A DNA stretch of 32,037 nucleotides from JAEUMW01 sp039807745 (GTDB taxonomy: Bacteria > Pseudomonadota > Gammaproteobacteria > Burkholderiales > JAEUMW01). The notes beneath the pieces were generated by a model. That model saw only the letters and a program-made list of their open reading frames with translations. It made no database searches and was not told the DNA's origin. This document shows, piece after piece, positions 30,767-32,037 of this stretch (position 1 is the stretch's first letter; every line of letters starts with the position of its first letter). The stretch spans positions 1-32,037 of the forward strand of contig JBDHRV010000021.1 in assembly GCA_039807745.1 (NCBI GenBank), read 5' to 3'. A program made the translations under genes and the position numbers.

Positions 30767-31405
30767 ATGAAGCTCTCGGCCGCGGACCTCGCGCGCGTCA
30801 GTGCGCTCACGGTCGGTCACTACGACCGGCACGCCGACCGGTTCTGGGAAGGCACCCGCGACCACGACGTAAGCCAGAACATCGCGGCGCTCCTGCGGCA
30901 CATCGCGGCCGCACCGCCGTGCACGATCCTGGATCTGGGCTGCGGACCGGGGCGCGACCTCGCTGCGTTCACCGGACTCGGACACACGGCGGTCGGCCTG
31001 GAAGCCTCGCCGCGCCTGGCGCAAATGGCGCGCGCGTACAGTCGATGCGAAGTGTGGGAGCAGGACTTCCTCGCGCTCGACCTGCCGCCCGACCATTTCG
31101 ACGGGATATTTGCCAACGCCGCGCTGTTCCACGTCCCGCGCCAGGAACTGCCGCGCGTGCTGCGGGAGCTGAGCGCGACGCTGAAGCCGGGCGGCGTGCT
31201 CTTCAGCTCGAACCCGCGCGGGCAGAACGAGGAAGGCTGGTCGGGCGGGCGCTACGGCAGTTATCACGACCTCGAGACCTGGCGGCGATACGTGTCGGCA
31301 GCCGGGCTGATCGAGCTCGAACACTACTACCGCCCGCCCGGGCTGCCCCACGCACAGCAGCCCTGGCTGGCGACGGTCTGGCGGCGGGTCGATCCTTCGA
31401 CCTAG
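30767..31405 (+). CDS. Class I SAM-dependent methyltransferase
   Basis: 212 residues from the ATG at 30767. Motif I, ILDLGCGPGRDL (54-65), is followed by an acidic residue at the end of beta-2 (VGLEASPRLA) and the motif-IV-like region FDGIFANAALFHVP, then the post-motif LKPGGVLFSSNPRG. This is a Methyltransf_11/25-type small-molecule or lipid methyltransferase; the substrate is not predictable. The YDRHADRFWEGTRDHDVSQN start is shared with a family of uncharacterised methyltransferases. No operon partner is evident. Confidence 0.88.
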   Translation: MKLSAADLARVSALTVGHYDRHADRFWEGTRDHDVSQNIAALLRHIAAAPPCTILDLGCGPGRDLAAFTGLGHTAVGLEASPRLAQMARAYSRCEVWEQDFLALDLPPDHFDGIFANAALFHVPRQELPRVLRELSATLKPGGVLFSSNPRGQNEEGWSGGRYGSYHDLETWRRYVSAAGLIELEHYYRPPGLPHAQQPWLATVWRRVDPST

Positions 31406-31516
31406 TCGTTCCGGCGGATTGTTCCGCGGGCTGCGGTGGCGCTCAATACGCCGCACGCCACGCCGCCGCATCCGGTGCGAGGCAGGCGTCATTCCACCAT
31501 CGCCAGGAGTCGGACT

Positions 31517-32037
31517 ATGGATCACAGCCTGCTGTCGTCAAGAGTGTTCGCATCTGCGATCGCGTTTCTCATCCTCGGTTTCTTCGTGCAGTCGGTCTGG
31601 GCAGATCCGGTGATGTTCGCCACCACGCGCACGACCTCGACCGTCGTCAACAACGCGGCCAGTGCGGCGCTGCCGCTCAACAACGCAGGATCGACCGTCC
31701 TCATGCCCTTCAGCGGGAGCAAGTATCTGATCCAGTTTCACGCCGAGTGCTCGGTTAAGGCGAACGACGACAACACGGCGCTCACCATCGCCATCGTCGT
31801 CGACCAGGGCGAGCCGGACCAGCAGATCGTGGCGCCGACGGGACTCGGGACCTTCGAGCTCTGCACCAGTATCAAGCCGGCTTCGGGTGCACCCGCGCAC
31901 CATCGCCAAAGCGTCGGCACCAGCGTGCTCGTCAACGTGACAGGCCACGAGTACCACGAAATCCGCGTGCTGCGGCAGATGACCAATTTCAATGCGGGGG
32001 AAGAAGCGCTGATCGACGAGCTCTCGCTGGCAGTCAT
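31517..32037 (+). CDS. Exported protein of unknown function (3' end outside the window)
   Basis: 173 codons from the ATG at 31517, open to the window edge, with AGGAG 8 nt upstream. A signal peptide (hydrophobic core about 10-23) ends in the cleavage-like SVWA/DPV at residue 29. The mature part is rich in Thr, Ser, Asn and Val, has two cysteines (C78, C116) that could form a disulfide, and looks beta-rich (STVVNNAASAALPLNN, SGSKYLIQFHAEC). No family was recognised. It stands alone after a 111-nt gap. Confidence 0.75.
   Translation, partial: MDHSLLSSRVFASAIAFLILGFFVQSVWADPVMFATTRTTSTVVNNAASAALPLNNAGSTVLMPFSGSKYLIQFHAECSVKANDDNTALTIAIVVDQGEPDQQIVAPTGLGTFELCTSIKPASGAPAHHRQSVGTSVLVNVTGHEYHEIRVLRQMTNFNAGEEALIDELSLAV

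Overview
The window looks like chromosomal DNA of a GC-rich betaproteobacterium, most probably Burkholderiales or a relative. This rests on gene content and order: rplM-rpsI-argC next to erpA, an M23 peptidase and tyrS; pilS-pilR-ampD next to nrdA-nrdB and a lysine/alanine-rich histone-like gene; and a PhaM-like polyhydroxyalkanoate granule protein. No rRNA, tRNA, CRISPR array, prophage or insertion sequence was seen. Almost everything is core or lineage-typical chromosome, not an island.

Left part (1-6900). A two-RCK potassium channel and a small DUF6394 membrane protein form a leftward pair. A LEA14-like lipoprotein is divergent from them. A gene-poor stretch (2899-3759) follows, holding a candidate 47-residue secreted peptide and a strong orphan terminator that may end a small RNA. 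A leftward pirin / double-CDGSH iron-sulfur protein / glutathione transferase operon and an NnrU-like membrane protein complete this part.

Centre (6946-18260). tyrS is divergent from an M23 envelope peptidase gene. erpA and argC follow, then the ribosomal pair rplM-rpsI with a near-consensus promoter and terminators on both sides. Next are an OsmC-type peroxidase, a PhaM-like protein, a DUF4864 exported protein and a membrane-anchored lytic transglycosylase. An EF-G-like GTPase, a KTSC protein and the histone-like protein, whose gene contains 63-bp tandem repeats, end this section.

Right part (18477-32037). The class Ia ribonucleotide reductase operon nrdAB is preceded by two NrdR-like boxes, one of them overlapping a candidate promoter. 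Further right are ampD, the PilS/PilR two-component system for type IV pili and a PP0621-type small zinc-finger-like protein. A tightly packed rightward operon then encodes a DUF1275 membrane protein, a MASE1-PAS sensor with no output domain, and an alpha/beta hydrolase with cysteine at the nucleophile position and an extra C-terminal domain. A small membrane protein, a SAM methyltransferase and an exported protein cut by the window edge close the window.

Themes that recur are cell-wall turnover (M23 peptidase, lytic transglycosylase, AmpD), iron-sulfur and redox handling (ErpA, CDGSH, pirin, GST, OsmC) and DNA precursor supply. I see no clear new defence or biosynthetic system. The most unusual gene set is the MASE1-PAS / Cys-hydrolase operon at 27056-30388. 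All functional names come from recognising motifs and family resemblance by eye; no database search was possible.
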